NCBI RefSeq assembly: GCF_024346315.1
Contig: NZ_JAGQCS010000009.1
Span: forward strand, 1-64,000
Length of the DNA: 64,000 nucleotides
Source: Cyanobium sp. ATX 6F1
Lineage (GTDB): Bacteria; Cyanobacteriota; Cyanobacteriia; PCC-6307; Cyanobiaceae
Direction: 5' to 3'
The notes under the pieces are model-generated. The model did not search any database, was not told the DNA's origin, and saw only the letters and a program-made list of their open reading frames with translations. Below, one piece after another: positions 32,330 to 41,630 of this stretch. Position numbers and translations under genes: made by a program. Numbering within the stretch: position 1 is the first letter of the stretch; the number at the start of each line of letters is the position of its first letter.

Positions 32330-33859
32330 ATGCTGGCACGGTGCAGCGGAGCCGCCCTCCAGGGCCTCGACGGGGTCGAGGTGAGCGTGGAGGTGGACAT
32401 CGCCCCGGGGCTGCCGGGGCTGTCGATCGTGGGACTGGCGGATGCGGCCGTGCAGGAATCGCGGGAGCGGGTGCGGGCCGCCCTGCGCAACGGCGGTTTC
32501 CGGGTGCCCCTCACCCGGGTGGTGGTGAGCCTGGCACCGGCGGACCTGCGCAAGGAGGGCCCCGCCTTCGACCTCCCGATCGCCCTGGGGCTGCTGGTGG
32601 CCAGCGCCCAGCTGCCGGCAGAGCAACTGGCGGGCATCTGGTGCGCCGGTGAACTGGGCCTCGATGGCCGCCTGCGGCCCGTGCGCGGAGCCCTGGCCCT
32701 GGCCCTGGCCGCCCGGCGCTGTGGCGCGCGGGCCCTGGTGCTTCCGGCCGCCAACGGGGCCGAGGCCGCCCTGGTGAAGGGGCTCACGGTGTGGTGCGCC
32801 GGGAGCCTGGCCCAGGTGGTGGCGCTGCTGGCGGATCCCGCCCAGGCCAGCCCCTGCAGGCCCTTGCCTGCCCAGGGGGTGCCGCCGACCCTGGATCTCG
32901 CCGATGTGAAGGGCCAACCCCACGGCCGCCGTGCCCTGGAGATCGCCGCCGCGGGCGGCCATCACCTGCTGCTGGTGGGTCCCCCTGGCAGCGGCAAGAC
33001 GATGCTGGCCCGGCGCCTGCCGGGGCTGCTGCCGCCGTTGGAGCAACCCGAAATGCTGGAGCTCACCCAGCTTTATTCGGTGGCGGGGCTGCTGGGCGGC
33101 CATGGCAGCCTGCTGAGCCAACGGCCCTTCCGCGCCCCCCACCACGGCTGTTCCGGGGCGGCCCTGATCGGCGGCGGCGCCATCCCCCGCCCCGGGGAAC
33201 TGTCGCTGGCCCACTGCGGGGTGCTGTTCCTCGATGAACTGGCGGAATTCCGCCGGGACGTGCTCGACCAGCTGCGGCAGCCCCTGGAGGAGGGGGAGGT
33301 GTGGATCAGCCGCACGCGGCAGCGCAGCCGCTTCCCGGCCCAGGTGGCCCTGGTGGCCGCCACCAACCCCTGCCCCTGCGGCTGGTTCGGGGATCCGGAG
33401 CGGGTCTGCAGCTGCGGCGAGCAGCGACGCGAACGCTATTGGTCGCGGTTGTCGGGGCCGCTGCTGGACCGCATCGATCTGCAGGTGATCGTGCGCCGGC
33501 TGGAGGCGGAGCAGCTGGTGGCGGACTTCGAGCCCCGAGCGAGCCCCGGCCACCAGAGCGAAAGCAGCCGACTGGTGGCCCAGCGGGTGCGGCAGGCCCG
33601 CGCAAGGATGTCGCAGCGCAACCCCGGGGGCTGCGCCAACAGCCTGCTGGGCGGCGCCGACCTGCGCCGCCACAGCCATCTGATCCCCAAGGCCCTGGCG
33701 CTCTGGGAGGGGGCGATCCGTCAGCGGCGCCTGAGCGCCCGCTCCGCCGAGCGGCTTCTGCGGGTGGCGCGCACGATCGCCGACCTGAACGGCGAAGGCT
33801 CCATCGGCGCCGAAGCGGTGGCCGAGGCCCTCACCTTTCGCTCCTTCGATCGCCCCTAA
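32330..33859 (+). CDS. comM: YifB/ComM family Mg-chelatase-like AAA ATPase
   Basis: 509 residues. N-terminal ChlI-like domain (VEVDIAPGLPGLSIVGLADAAVQESRERVRAAL), Walker A GPPGSGKT, Walker B GVLFLDELAEF, a zinc-type segment NPCPCGW ... CSCGEQ, and a C-terminal Mg-chelatase domain. ComM helicases extend heteroduplexes during natural transformation. Intact length suggests this strain keeps branch migration capacity, of interest with two recombinase-carrying islands in the window. Confidence 0.93.
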   Translation: MLARCSGAALQGLDGVEVSVEVDIAPGLPGLSIVGLADAAVQESRERVRAALRNGGFRVPLTRVVVSLAPADLRKEGPAFDLPIALGLLVASAQLPAEQLAGIWCAGELGLDGRLRPVRGALALALAARRCGARALVLPAANGAEAALVKGLTVWCAGSLAQVVALLADPAQASPCRPLPAQGVPPTLDLADVKGQPHGRRALEIAAAGGHHLLLVGPPGSGKTMLARRLPGLLPPLEQPEMLELTQLYSVAGLLGGHGSLLSQRPFRAPHHGCSGAALIGGGAIPRPGELSLAHCGVLFLDELAEFRRDVLDQLRQPLEEGEVWISRTRQRSRFPAQVALVAATNPCPCGWFGDPERVCSCGEQRRERYWSRLSGPLLDRIDLQVIVRRLEAEQLVADFEPRASPGHQSESSRLVAQRVRQARARMSQRNPGGCANSLLGGADLRRHSHLIPKALALWEGAIRQRRLSARSAERLLRVARTIADLNGEGSIGAEAVAEALTFRSFDRP

Positions 33860-33865
33860 GCCAAC

Positions 33866-34012
33866 TCAGCGTCGACGGGGATGGTCGCGGTAGGGCTGCA
33901 CCCCCACCAACGGCGGAGGCGGTGCTTCGCCCGGGTGGGGATGGCCGAAGGTGTAGCCAAGCGCGCTGGCGAACCAGTGGGTGAAATCACGGATCAGGTG
34001 GCCCATGGCCAT
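33866..34012 (-). CDS. 48-residue conserved-looking small protein next to rpsU
   Basis: The minus-strand frame from ATG 34012 (or 34006) has MGHLIRDFTHWFASALGYTF then a His/Pro-rich segment and YRDHPRRR. A GGAG ribosome binding site precedes it. It lies between comM (convergent, 6 bp) and rpsU (64 bp upstream) with no other gene present. Aromatic-rich amphipathic N-terminus and proline tail are not random-looking, but I cannot assign a function. Confidence 0.6.
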   Translation of the reverse strand: MAMGHLIRDFTHWFASALGYTFGHPHPGEAPPPPLVGVQPYRDHPRRR

Positions 34013-34060
34013 GCTCCGGGGAACATCTCCATGCTGATCATTCCAGCCTCAGCCGGGGAT

Positions 34061-34074
34061 GGGTGAAAACACCC
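34061..34074 (-). terminator. Short hairpin just after rpsU
   Basis: GGGTG, loop TTTT, CACCC on the minus strand 3 bp after the rpsU stop. No T-run; it may attenuate transcription into the 48-codon gene. Confidence 0.3.
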
Positions 34075-34076
34075 GT

Positions 34077-34247
34077 TCAGCGGCGGCGGCGGCGCTGCTG
34101 GGCCTTGCGCTTGTACTTCTCGACCGGGGTTTCGTGGTGACGCAGGCGCTTGAGGTCAGCGAAGATGCCCGCCTTCGACACCTGGCGCTTGAAGCGCCGG
34201 AGAGCGGATTCAATTCCTTCGTTTTCGCCGACGGTGACCTGGGTCAT
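34077..34247 (-). CDS. rpsU: 30S ribosomal protein S21
   Basis: 56 residues: [19 protein letters not shown], then [23 protein letters not shown] and a very basic C-terminus (KAQQRRRRR). This is the standard S21 sequence and length. It binds the small subunit near the 16S 3' end and aids initiation. Confidence 0.95.
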   Translation of the reverse strand: MTQVTVGENEGIESALRRFKRQVSKAGIFADLKRLRHHETPVEKYKRKAQQRRRRR

Positions 34248-34301
34248 GAAGCAGGGATAAGGCCGAGATGGACGATGGTAGCAAGCGCCCTTCCTGGGAC
34301 T

Positions 34302-35198
34302 TCAACTGGCGGGACGGGTGGGCGGCGTGGGGGGCACCGGGGGCTGCTGGGTGAGGGCCTCGGTGGGCCAGGAATCGCGGTAGACGTAGACGTGGCCCAG
34401 GGCGCGGGCACCGAAGTGCCGGCGCATCAGCTTCCAACCCGGCTCGGGCACCAGCTGCAGGAAGCCGGAACCGGGGCCGCCGGTGCGGGCCACGACCATC
34501 TCGGGTCCTGGATTGGATTTGGTCGGCGAGGCCAGCAGGAAGGTGTCATTCGCCTGGCGCACCACGCTCAGGCGGTAGACGGTGCCCAGATCACTGCCGC
34601 CCACCCGCAGGGAGTAGCCGTTGCCATCGATGAAGCGATTGCAGATGCCGGTGAAATCGAAGCTCCCCAGCAACGGATCCACCTGGGCGGGGGCGGCGCC
34701 GGCGGTGGCGAAGCAGGGGCGCCGATTGCTGACCTGCTCATAGATGTTGAGCTGGGCCCGCTCGCCCGAGCCGATCGGGGCCGCCACCAGCACGAAACGC
34801 TCCTGGAGCACGTCGCGGGCGTCGAACAAGGCCCCCTGGGAGACCACCACCGGCATGGTCTTCGCCACCGCGGGGGAGGGGAGGCCAGCGGCACCTGGTG
34901 CCACGGCTGCCGGATTGGCGCTCGACGGGGCAGCCTTCAGAGGAACAGCTGTTAGCGGGAGAGCTTTTGTAGGAGCAGCTGTAACGGGAACAGGTTCAGT
35001 GGAAACAGCCTTTAAGGGAACAGCCTTTGGGGGAACAGCCTTCGCCGGTCCAGCGTCCGCCAGGGGAGTCACCGCAACGGCAGGAACCGGCGTCTTGACG
35101 GCCTGGGCCAGGGCCCGCGGGGCCTCCGCGCCCACGAATCCCGTCGCCACAACGGCCATGGCCAGGGGGAGCAACACGGGAGGAACGGTGCGTTTCAC
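34302..35198 (-). CDS. DUF3747-domain secreted protein with Ala/Pro/Lys repeat region
   Basis: 298 residues. Signal peptide (VLLPLAMAVVATGFVGAEAPRALAQA). Residues ~33-95 are a low-complexity tract of KAVPLKAV-like units. The C-terminal ~180 residues (FDARDVLQERFVLVAAPIGSGERAQLNIYEQ, CFA, DFTGICNRFIDGNGYSLRVGGSDLG, WKLMRRHFGARALGHVYVYRDSWPTEAL) match the cyanobacterial DUF3747 family, which is periplasmic or cell-surface and of unknown function. Confidence 0.85.
   Translation of the reverse strand: MKRTVPPVLLPLAMAVVATGFVGAEAPRALAQAVKTPVPAVAVTPLADAGPAKAVPPKAVPLKAVSTEPVPVTAAPTKALPLTAVPLKAAPSSANPAAVAPGAAGLPSPAVAKTMPVVVSQGALFDARDVLQERFVLVAAPIGSGERAQLNIYEQVSNRRPCFATAGAAPAQVDPLLGSFDFTGICNRFIDGNGYSLRVGGSDLGTVYRLSVVRQANDTFLLASPTKSNPGPEMVVARTGGPGSGFLQLVPEPGWKLMRRHFGARALGHVYVYRDSWPTEALTQQPPVPPTPPTRPAS
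34927..35050 (-). repeat. Degenerate tandem repeat inside the DUF3747 gene
   Basis: GGAACAG-type units recur every 15-18 bases and encode KAVP/KALP/TAVP repeats. Spacing and identity are too irregular and short for CRISPR. Copy number could vary between strains. Confidence 0.65.
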
Positions 35199-35256
35199 GA
35201 CAACAGGGACGGCGATGGGGAGATCGTAGAAGTGCTCCCGCCCAGCGCCAGGGGGC

Positions 35257-35454
35257 TCAGACCGGGTTGTTGAGACGAATTGCGACCAGCAGGCTTATGG
35301 CAGTGCCGGGCAGGCTGAGCCCGAGGATCAGCCCGGTGAGGGTGACCCCCAGATCAGGGTCGCCGTAGGCCAGCTCGAACACCGATCCGGTGGCGGCGAT
35401 GCCGAGTACGCAGGCCAGGGCCAGGAACAGGCCGGCCAAGGGTTTCATCGGCAT
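35257..35454 (-). CDS. Small two-helix membrane protein downstream of def
   Basis: 65 residues from ATG 35454 (or 63 from ATG 35448). Two hydrophobic helices (PLAGLFLALACVLGIAATGSVFEL and GVTLTGLILGLSLPGTAISLLVAI) around YGDPDLG. It starts 4 bp after the def stop, so it is likely translationally coupled to def. No family recognised. Confidence 0.68.
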   Translation of the reverse strand: MPMKPLAGLFLALACVLGIAATGSVFELAYGDPDLGVTLTGLILGLSLPGTAISLLVAIRLNNPV

Positions 35455-35458
35455 CGGT

Positions 35459-36064
35459 TCAGCGGATGGAGCGGACGTGGGTGCGGTCGAAGCCCCTCTC
35501 CTGCAGCTCCTCATTGAGGCTGAGTTCATCGGTGACCCGGTCCACGAACAGCACACCGGTGAGGTGGTCCATCTCGTGGAGAACACAGCGGGCCAGCAGA
35601 CCGTCGGCCTTGAGGCGGCGGGGGCGGCCCTGTTCATCGCGGAAGCTCAGCTCCACGGCGCTGGGCCGCACCACATTGAGGTAGACCCCGGGGATGCTCA
35701 GGCAGCCTTCCTCATAGGTTTCGAGCGAACCACTGGTGGTCGTGATCTCCGGGTTGATCAGCACCAGGGGCGGGGTGGCGGCGTTCTCCAGATCCAGATC
35801 GATCACCAGCAGCTGCCTGTTGACCCCCACCTGGGGGGCGGCCAGGCCGATGCCGCGGGCGGCGTACATGCTCAGCAGCATGTTCCGGGCCAGCTCCCGC
35901 ACCGACTCATCCACCTTGCTGATGCGCTTGGCGGGCGCGCGCAGGGACTGCTCCCCCAGGGTGTGAATGCGCAGGGGCGGGCTGTCGAGGGGTTCCTTGG
36001 ACACCTGCACGCCCCGGTTGGTCTGCTCCGCGGTGCGGGCCATCTGGGCGAAGAGGCTGGCCAC
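35459..36064 (-). CDS. def: Peptide deformylase
   Basis: 201 residues from GTG 36064 (ATG 36043 is an alternative). The three deformylase motifs are intact: GIGLAAPQVG, EEGCLSIPG and HEMDHLTG, whose Cys and two His bind the metal and whose Glu is catalytic. It removes the formyl group from nascent proteins. The start region faces the divergent S9 peptidase start 36 bp away. Confidence 0.94.
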   Translation of the reverse strand: MASLFAQMARTAEQTNRGVQVSKEPLDSPPLRIHTLGEQSLRAPAKRISKVDESVRELARNMLLSMYAARGIGLAAPQVGVNRQLLVIDLDLENAATPPLVLINPEITTTSGSLETYEEGCLSIPGVYLNVVRPSAVELSFRDEQGRPRRLKADGLLARCVLHEMDHLTGVLFVDRVTDELSLNEELQERGFDRTHVRSIR

Positions 36065-36100
36065 GACACCACCTGAAACGATGGATCGATTGTAGGAGCC

Positions 36101-38140
36101 GTGCCGGAGGGCCAGTTGAGCGACGGGCGCAAGCCACGGGCGGCCCCCAGCGCCGGGATCCGGCCGCTGCCCATCGAGCTGGCGGTGGGCCTGACCCCGG
36201 CGCTGAAGGAACCCCACTGGCTCCAGGGCCGGCTGTTCTGGCTGGAGCAGCGACCCCAGGAGCAGGGCCGCACCACCCTGCTTGTGCGCCAGCGCCCCGA
36301 TGCCGAGGCGGTGGAGCTGACACCGGGACCCTGGAACCTGCGCAGCCGCGTGCATGACTACGGCGGCGGGGTCTATGCCCTCGGTGAGTGGCACGGGGCC
36401 AGCAAGGAACCGGAACGTCTGGCGGAGCCCCTGGCGGTGTTCGTCCACGACGGCGACCGCTGCCTCTGGCGTCTTGACCTGGGCCCAACCCTCGCCGGCG
36501 GCCCAGGCAAGGCCGAGGGCCATGCGCCACCGGAACCCCAGCGACTCACCCAACCGGGTGCGCGCGCCTTCGCCGATGGCCTGATCGATGGCGCCCGCCG
36601 GCGCTGGATCGGGGTGATGGAAGAAGGCGGCCGCGACCAGCTGGTGGCGGTGGACCTGGCGGGGGGGGAACCGGTGCGGCTGCACACCCCTGCCGATTTC
36701 TGCGGCTACGCCGCCCTCAGCCCCTCCGGCCGGCACCTGGTGTGGGTGGAGTGGCAGCAGCCGTTCATGCCCTGGGAGCGCAGCCAGCTGTGGTTGGGCC
36801 GACTGGAGGCCAGCGGCGCCCTGGTGGAGGCCCGGGTGATCGCCGGATCGGGGGAAGCAGACCGCCATGGGATCTCCGTGTTCCAACCCCTGTGGCTGCC
36901 GAACGGGGATCTGGTGGTGGCCAACGACCGCAGCGGCTGGTGGAACCTGGAGCGCCTGGCGGGGGCTGATGGGCTGAAGGCCGCCGACCGGCTGGAGACG
37001 GTCCCCACCATCTGGCAGCCGCTGCTGGAGGTGGAGGCCGAATTCGCCATGCCCCAGTGGGTCTACGGCATGGCCACCACCGCCTGGGACGGGGAGCAGC
37101 TGGTGGCGGCCGCCTGCAGGCAGGGCCGCTGGGAGCTGGGACGGATCGTCCTTCCTGAAGCCCCTGGAGCCAGCGGCCGCTGGCAGCCCCTGGAGCTGCC
37201 CTTCGACGATCTGGCCCATGTGGTCGCCGAAGGCGGTCGGCTGGCCTGCATCGCCAGTGGTCCCACGGCGGGCCAGGGACTGCTGGCGCTGGAGCTGGCC
37301 ACGGGCCGCTGGAGCCATCGGCCTGCCGGTGCGAAGCCCCTGCCGGCGGAACTGATCAGCCCACCCGAGCCCCTCTGGTTCGCGGGCTACGGCAACGCGC
37401 CCACCCACGCCTGGTACCACCCGCCCCTCGGGGGCGCGCATTCAGGCTCGCCCCTGCTGGTGAAGGGGCACAGCGGCCCCACGGCCATGGCGCGCACGGG
37501 CCTGAACCCCGTGATCCCCTACTGGACGTCGCGGGGGTGGGGAGTGGTGGATGTAAACTACGGCGGCTCCACGGGCTTCGGGCGCGCCTACCGCGAGCGG
37601 CTCGATGGCCAATGGGGCGTGGTGGATGTGGTCGACTGCGCCGCCGCCGCCTTGGCCCTGGTGGCAGCCGGCAAGGCGGACCCGGAGCGGATCGCGATCG
37701 AGGGGGGCAGCGCCGCGGGCTTCACGGTGCTGGCGGCCCTCTGCTTCACCGACGTGTTCCGCGCCGGCGCCTGCCGCTACGCCGTGGCCGATCTGGCGGC
37801 GATGGCCGAAGACACCCACCGCTTCGAGGCGCGCTACCTGGATGGGCTTGTGGGACCCTGGCCCGCGGCCAGGGAGCTCTATGCGCAACGTTCACCCCTG
37901 GAGCACGCCGGCCGGATCCGCTGCCCGGTGATCTTCTTCCAGGGCCTCGACGACCAGGTGGTGCCACCCGAGCAGACCGAGCGCATGGCCACCGCTTTGC
38001 GGGCCAACGGCATCGAGGCGGAGGTGCACCTGTTCCCCGGGGAGGGCCACGGCTTCCGCAGCGGAGCGGTGCAACGCCAGGTGCTGGAGGCCAGCGAAGC
38101 CTTCTTCCGCCGCCAGTTCGGCCTCCCCGCTCTCCCATGA
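36101..38140 (+). CDS. S9 family prolyl oligopeptidase-like serine peptidase
   Basis: 679 residues from GTG 36101 with an AGGAG ribosome binding site. The N-terminal ~400 residues form the beta-propeller; the C-terminal alpha/beta hydrolase has Ser537 in GGSAAG, Asp617/Asp618 in GLDDQVVPP and His650 in GEGHGF. No signal peptide is seen, so a cytoplasmic oligopeptidase/acylaminoacyl-peptidase role is likely. The next gene starts within its stop (ATGA). Confidence 0.92.
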   Translation: MPEGQLSDGRKPRAAPSAGIRPLPIELAVGLTPALKEPHWLQGRLFWLEQRPQEQGRTTLLVRQRPDAEAVELTPGPWNLRSRVHDYGGGVYALGEWHGASKEPERLAEPLAVFVHDGDRCLWRLDLGPTLAGGPGKAEGHAPPEPQRLTQPGARAFADGLIDGARRRWIGVMEEGGRDQLVAVDLAGGEPVRLHTPADFCGYAALSPSGRHLVWVEWQQPFMPWERSQLWLGRLEASGALVEARVIAGSGEADRHGISVFQPLWLPNGDLVVANDRSGWWNLERLAGADGLKAADRLETVPTIWQPLLEVEAEFAMPQWVYGMATTAWDGEQLVAAACRQGRWELGRIVLPEAPGASGRWQPLELPFDDLAHVVAEGGRLACIASGPTAGQGLLALELATGRWSHRPAGAKPLPAELISPPEPLWFAGYGNAPTHAWYHPPLGGAHSGSPLLVKGHSGPTAMARTGLNPVIPYWTSRGWGVVDVNYGGSTGFGRAYRERLDGQWGVVDVVDCAAAALALVAAGKADPERIAIEGGSAAGFTVLAALCFTDVFRAGACRYAVADLAAMAEDTHRFEARYLDGLVGPWPAARELYAQRSPLEHAGRIRCPVIFFQGLDDQVVPPEQTERMATALRANGIEAEVHLFPGEGHGFRSGAVQRQVLEASEAFFRRQFGLPALP

Positions 38141-39531
38141 ACGATCTCGCCCCCATGCTCCTGGCGGCCTGGCAGACCTGGGGAGCCACCGTGCTGGTGG
38201 CGGTGGCGGGCCTGGCCGTGCTGCTGGCTCTGGGGCGACTGCTCGGCAACGCCCTGGGGCTGCACCTGCTGGGCATCCCCGAAGCTCTGCTGGCCGGGGC
38301 GATCGGACTGGCGGTGGCACCCACGGGCCTGGTGCCGCTGGTGCCCGAACCGGTGATCGCCCTGTGGTCGGAGCTGCCCACGGCGCTGCTGACGCTGGTG
38401 TTCGCCTGCCTGCTGCTGGGCAAGCCGCTGCCGAACCCGGCGGGGTTGTGGCGGCCGCTATCGGCGCAGGTGCTGATGGCGCTCACCCTCGCCTTCGGCC
38501 AGTACCTGGTAGCCGGGCTGGTGGTTCTGCTGCTGCTGCAACCCTGGCTGGGGGTGAGTCCGCTGATGGCCTGCCTCATTGAGGTGGCCTACGAGGGCGG
38601 CCACGGCTCAGCCGCGGCGATGGGGCCGATCTACGCCGATCTGGGCTTCCCGGGGGGCGAGGCCCTGGGGCTGGCGCTCTCCACGGTGGGGCTCCTGGCG
38701 GCCACGTTGGTAGGCGGGCTGGTGGTTGTCTTGGGGCGCGCCCGAGGCTGGCTGCTGGCAGACCGGCAGGAGCCTGTGGTCGTTCCGGTCTCGAACGACC
38801 TACCGGCAGAGGCTGCTGCGATCGCCAAGCCATCAGCTCAGGCTGTGTCCAGCCCCGGCAGCGCCGAGCGCTGGGCGGTGAACCTGGCCCTGACCGGGGT
38901 GGCGGTGGTGATGGGCTACCTGCTCTGGACCTCCCTGGGCTTGGTGGCGGATCAGCTGGGGGGTGGGTTCAAGCTGGTGATCGATGCCCTGCCGGTGTTC
39001 CCGCTGGCCCTGGCGGGTTCGCTGCTGGTGCGGTTGGTGCTGGAGAAGACCGGCAAGGGGCACTGGACCTCGGCGCCGATTCAGAGCCTGGTGAGCACCC
39101 TGGCGGCGGATCTGCTGATCACAGCGGCCACCGCCTGCCTGGATCTTTCACTCTTGCGGCACGACTGGCTACCTCTGACCGTGCTGGCGACGGTGGGGCT
39201 GGCCTGGAATCTGGGGGTGCTGCTGCTGCTGGCGCCAAGGATCCTGCCGGCCCCCTGGTTTGAGCGCGGGATTGTGGAGTTCGGCCAGGGCACGGGGGTG
39301 GCCGCCAGCGGATTGCTGTTGCTGCGCATGGCCGACCCCGCCGATGACTCCGACGCTCTGCCAGCGTTCTCGATCAAGCAGCTGATCCTGCAGCCCCTGA
39401 TCGCCGGCGGTGTGATCACGGTGGGCGCACCGCTGGCGGTGATGAGCATCGGGCTGCCAGCCTGGACGGCGCTCTGCCTGGTGCTGGTGGTGACTTGGAT
39501 CAGCCTGGGGCTGTGGCTGGCCCGCCGCTAG
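38137..39531 (+). CDS. GltS-like sodium:glutamate symporter family protein
   Basis: 464 residues from ATG 38137, overlapping the peptidase stop by 4 bp. About ten membrane segments in two inverted halves. The first half has LIEVAYEGGHGSAAAMGPIYADLGFPGGEALGLALSTVGL, a glycine-rich re-entrant region of the kind found in GltS carriers, and a second such region is VEFGQGTGVAASGLLLLRM. Substrate may be glutamate, but the family is divergent and this is not proven. Confidence 0.8.
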   Translation: MNDLAPMLLAAWQTWGATVLVAVAGLAVLLALGRLLGNALGLHLLGIPEALLAGAIGLAVAPTGLVPLVPEPVIALWSELPTALLTLVFACLLLGKPLPNPAGLWRPLSAQVLMALTLAFGQYLVAGLVVLLLLQPWLGVSPLMACLIEVAYEGGHGSAAAMGPIYADLGFPGGEALGLALSTVGLLAATLVGGLVVVLGRARGWLLADRQEPVVVPVSNDLPAEAAAIAKPSAQAVSSPGSAERWAVNLALTGVAVVMGYLLWTSLGLVADQLGGGFKLVIDALPVFPLALAGSLLVRLVLEKTGKGHWTSAPIQSLVSTLAADLLITAATACLDLSLLRHDWLPLTVLATVGLAWNLGVLLLLAPRILPAPWFERGIVEFGQGTGVAASGLLLLRMADPADDSDALPAFSIKQLILQPLIAGGVITVGAPLAVMSIGLPAWTALCLVLVVTWISLGLWLARR

Positions 39532-39533
39532 CG

Positions 39534-41630
39534 CTAACGCACCATGGCCGCCACGTTGCCGCCGTCGACCGTGAGCAGGGCGCCGGTGGTGCGTTCCATC
39601 CGCGCCAAAGCCACGAAGGCCTCAGCCACATCGCTGGCGCGCACCTCCTGGCCGAGCAGATTGCCGCCCATGTAGTCCGCCTCCGTGAGACCCCTGGCGG
39701 CGGCGCGCTCCTGGATCATGGTGTCGTCGAGCAGGCCGGAGCGGATGCGATCGGCGTTGAGGCCGTTGGCGCGGATCCCCTTGGGGCCACCCTCGAGGGC
39801 GTATTGGCGCATGAGGGCCAGCAGGGCCGCCTTGGCGATGCCGTAGGCGCCGAACGCGGGGCCGGGGTTGAGGGCCTGCTTGGAGACATTGAACAAGAGC
39901 TGGCCGCCGAAGCCCTGGTCTTCGAACACCGCCACCGCCGCCTGGGCCACGTGCTGGTGGGCGAAAAAGTTGAGCTCGAAGCTGGCGCGCAGGTCGCTGT
40001 CAGGGAGCTGGGCGATCGGGCCACTCCAGGCGGCCCCGGCGTTGGAAACGACGATGTCGAGGCCACCGAAGTGGGCGCAGGCGGCGGCGAAGGCGGCGCG
40101 CACCGCCAACGGATTGGTGACATCACACCCCAGGCCCAGGGCCAGCGGCCCGCAGGCGGCCGCCGTGGCCCCTGCCCCTTCGCCATCGAGGTCGAGCACC
40201 ACCAGATCGGCCCCGTGGGCCGCGAAGGCCCGGGCGGTGGCGGCGCCGATGCCGCCGGCCCCGCCGGTGACCAGCACCACCTGACGGGCCAAGGGTTTTT
40301 CGGAGCCCTTGCCTAGCTTGGCCTGCTCCAGGCTCCAGTACTCCATGTCGAAGGTGTCGTCTTCGCCCACGGGCCGAAAGGAGCCAAGGGCTTCGGCGGC
40401 CAGCAGGGTGGCGGCCCAGGCGCCGGCGATGTCGGCGGTGACAGAAGCGGCGGCGGCGCTGGCCCCCACCCCAATCAGGCCCAGCCCCGGCAGGGCCAGC
40501 ACCCGGGGCAGGGGATCAAGGGGCTTTTTGATCCCGCCGACGCGGGCGTTCTGGCGCGCGAAGTAGGCCTGGTAGTCGGGGATGTAAGCCGCCAGGGCCC
40601 GCTCTGCGGCGGCGGCCCAGGCAGTTAAGGCCTCGGCGTCGCCGGCGGGCGGTGCGGGCGGCAGCACCAGGGGGCGGGCCTTGGTGCGGATCACGTGGTC
40701 GGGGGTGGCAACGCCCCGGGTGGCCCAGTCAGCCAGGCGCTGGTCGTTGACCACAGCGAGGGCGGGCCCATCGGCGCGCAGATCCAACAGCCAGTGGGAG
40801 CGGAGGCCTGCGGCGCCGGCGGCCCGGCCCAGGGCCCCGCGCAACAACGGCAGCAACGCCGCCGCAGGAGCGGCGGGGCTCAGCAGGGGAAGCGGCTGGA
40901 ACGAGCGCTCCACCTGGCCCAGGGCGCGTTCGGCCTCCCCCACCAGCGCAATCATCCGCTCGTAGCTCTGCTTGGCCGTGGATCCAAAGGAGAAGAGGCC
41001 GTGCTGCAGCAGCACCATCCCCTCCAGCTCCAGGCCCTGCTCAGCAGCCCGGGCCGCGGCCGCCTCATAGGCCTCCGCGGCCGCCTTGGCCAGGGCAAAA
41101 CCGGGCATCACATAGGGCACGATCGCCACCCGATCGCCGTAGATCCGGCGGCAGACCGCTTCGGCGTCGGGCTGATCCGCCAGCGCCAGCAGGGCGATCG
41201 AGTGGGTGTGGTCCACGAAAGGATGGGGCAGGAAGGCGTGCAGCAGCGCCTCCACCGAGGGGTTGGGGGCAGCCGGGTCGATCAGGTTCTGGCGCTGGGC
41301 CGCCACCATGTCCTCATCGCTCAAAGCCGCCAAGGCGCGCAGGGCGAGCAACGGCTCCAGGCGCACGGCGGGATGGCCGGGGGGCTCGATCGTGGCGAGG
41401 TCCCAGCCGGAGCCTTTGACGCACAGCACCGGAATCGATTCCCCCAGCAGCCCCGAGACGCTCGTTTTCACCGAGGTGTTGCCGCCGCCGTGCAGCACCA
41501 GCTCCGGATCGGACCCCAGCAGCCGCGCCGTGAAGGTGCGCAGCGCCAGGGCCTCGGAAATTCCGGAGGCGCCATAGCGCTCAACGGCCGCAGCGGCGCC
41601 GGCGTCCGACCAGCGGTTACGGGCGGGCAT
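39534..41630 (-). CDS. Bifunctional rhamnulose-1-phosphate aldolase / lactaldehyde dehydrogenase-type protein
   Basis: 698 residues from ATG 41630. Residues ~1-390 form a class II aldolase domain (LHGGGNTSVKTSV, FVDHTHSIALLAL with metal His residues, LLQHGLFSFG). Residues ~430-698 form a short-chain dehydrogenase (VTGGAGGIGAATARAF, SNAGAAWSGPI, active-site YGIAKAALLALM). This fused enzyme is known from deoxyhexose degradation (RhaD type) and related C4/C5 deoxysugar phosphate pathways. mtnA, 9.7 kb away, could supply 5-deoxysugar phosphates, which is speculative. Confidence 0.88.
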   Translation of the reverse strand: MPARNRWSDAGAAAAVERYGASGISEALALRTFTARLLGSDPELVLHGGGNTSVKTSVSGLLGESIPVLCVKGSGWDLATIEPPGHPAVRLEPLLALRALAALSDEDMVAAQRQNLIDPAAPNPSVEALLHAFLPHPFVDHTHSIALLALADQPDAEAVCRRIYGDRVAIVPYVMPGFALAKAAAEAYEAAAARAAEQGLELEGMVLLQHGLFSFGSTAKQSYERMIALVGEAERALGQVERSFQPLPLLSPAAPAAALLPLLRGALGRAAGAAGLRSHWLLDLRADGPALAVVNDQRLADWATRGVATPDHVIRTKARPLVLPPAPPAGDAEALTAWAAAAERALAAYIPDYQAYFARQNARVGGIKKPLDPLPRVLALPGLGLIGVGASAAAASVTADIAGAWAATLLAAEALGSFRPVGEDDTFDMEYWSLEQAKLGKGSEKPLARQVVLVTGGAGGIGAATARAFAAHGADLVVLDLDGEGAGATAAACGPLALGLGCDVTNPLAVRAAFAAACAHFGGLDIVVSNAGAAWSGPIAQLPDSDLRASFELNFFAHQHVAQAAVAVFEDQGFGGQLLFNVSKQALNPGPAFGAYGIAKAALLALMRQYALEGGPKGIRANGLNADRIRSGLLDDTMIQERAAARGLTEADYMGGNLLGQEVRASDVAEAFVALARMERTTGALLTVDGGNVAAMVR

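Noticed and set aside
34927-35050. Possible CRISPR-like tandem array
   Set aside because: The units are short, irregular and in frame, encoding KAVP-type repeats in the DUF3747 protein; there are no spacers. No CRISPR array or cas gene was seen anywhere in the window.
37537-38136. Upstream extension of the GltS-like reading frame
   Set aside because: It overlaps the S9 peptidase catalytic domain in another frame and is Gly/Arg-rich noise; ATG 38137 with ATGA coupling is the natural start.
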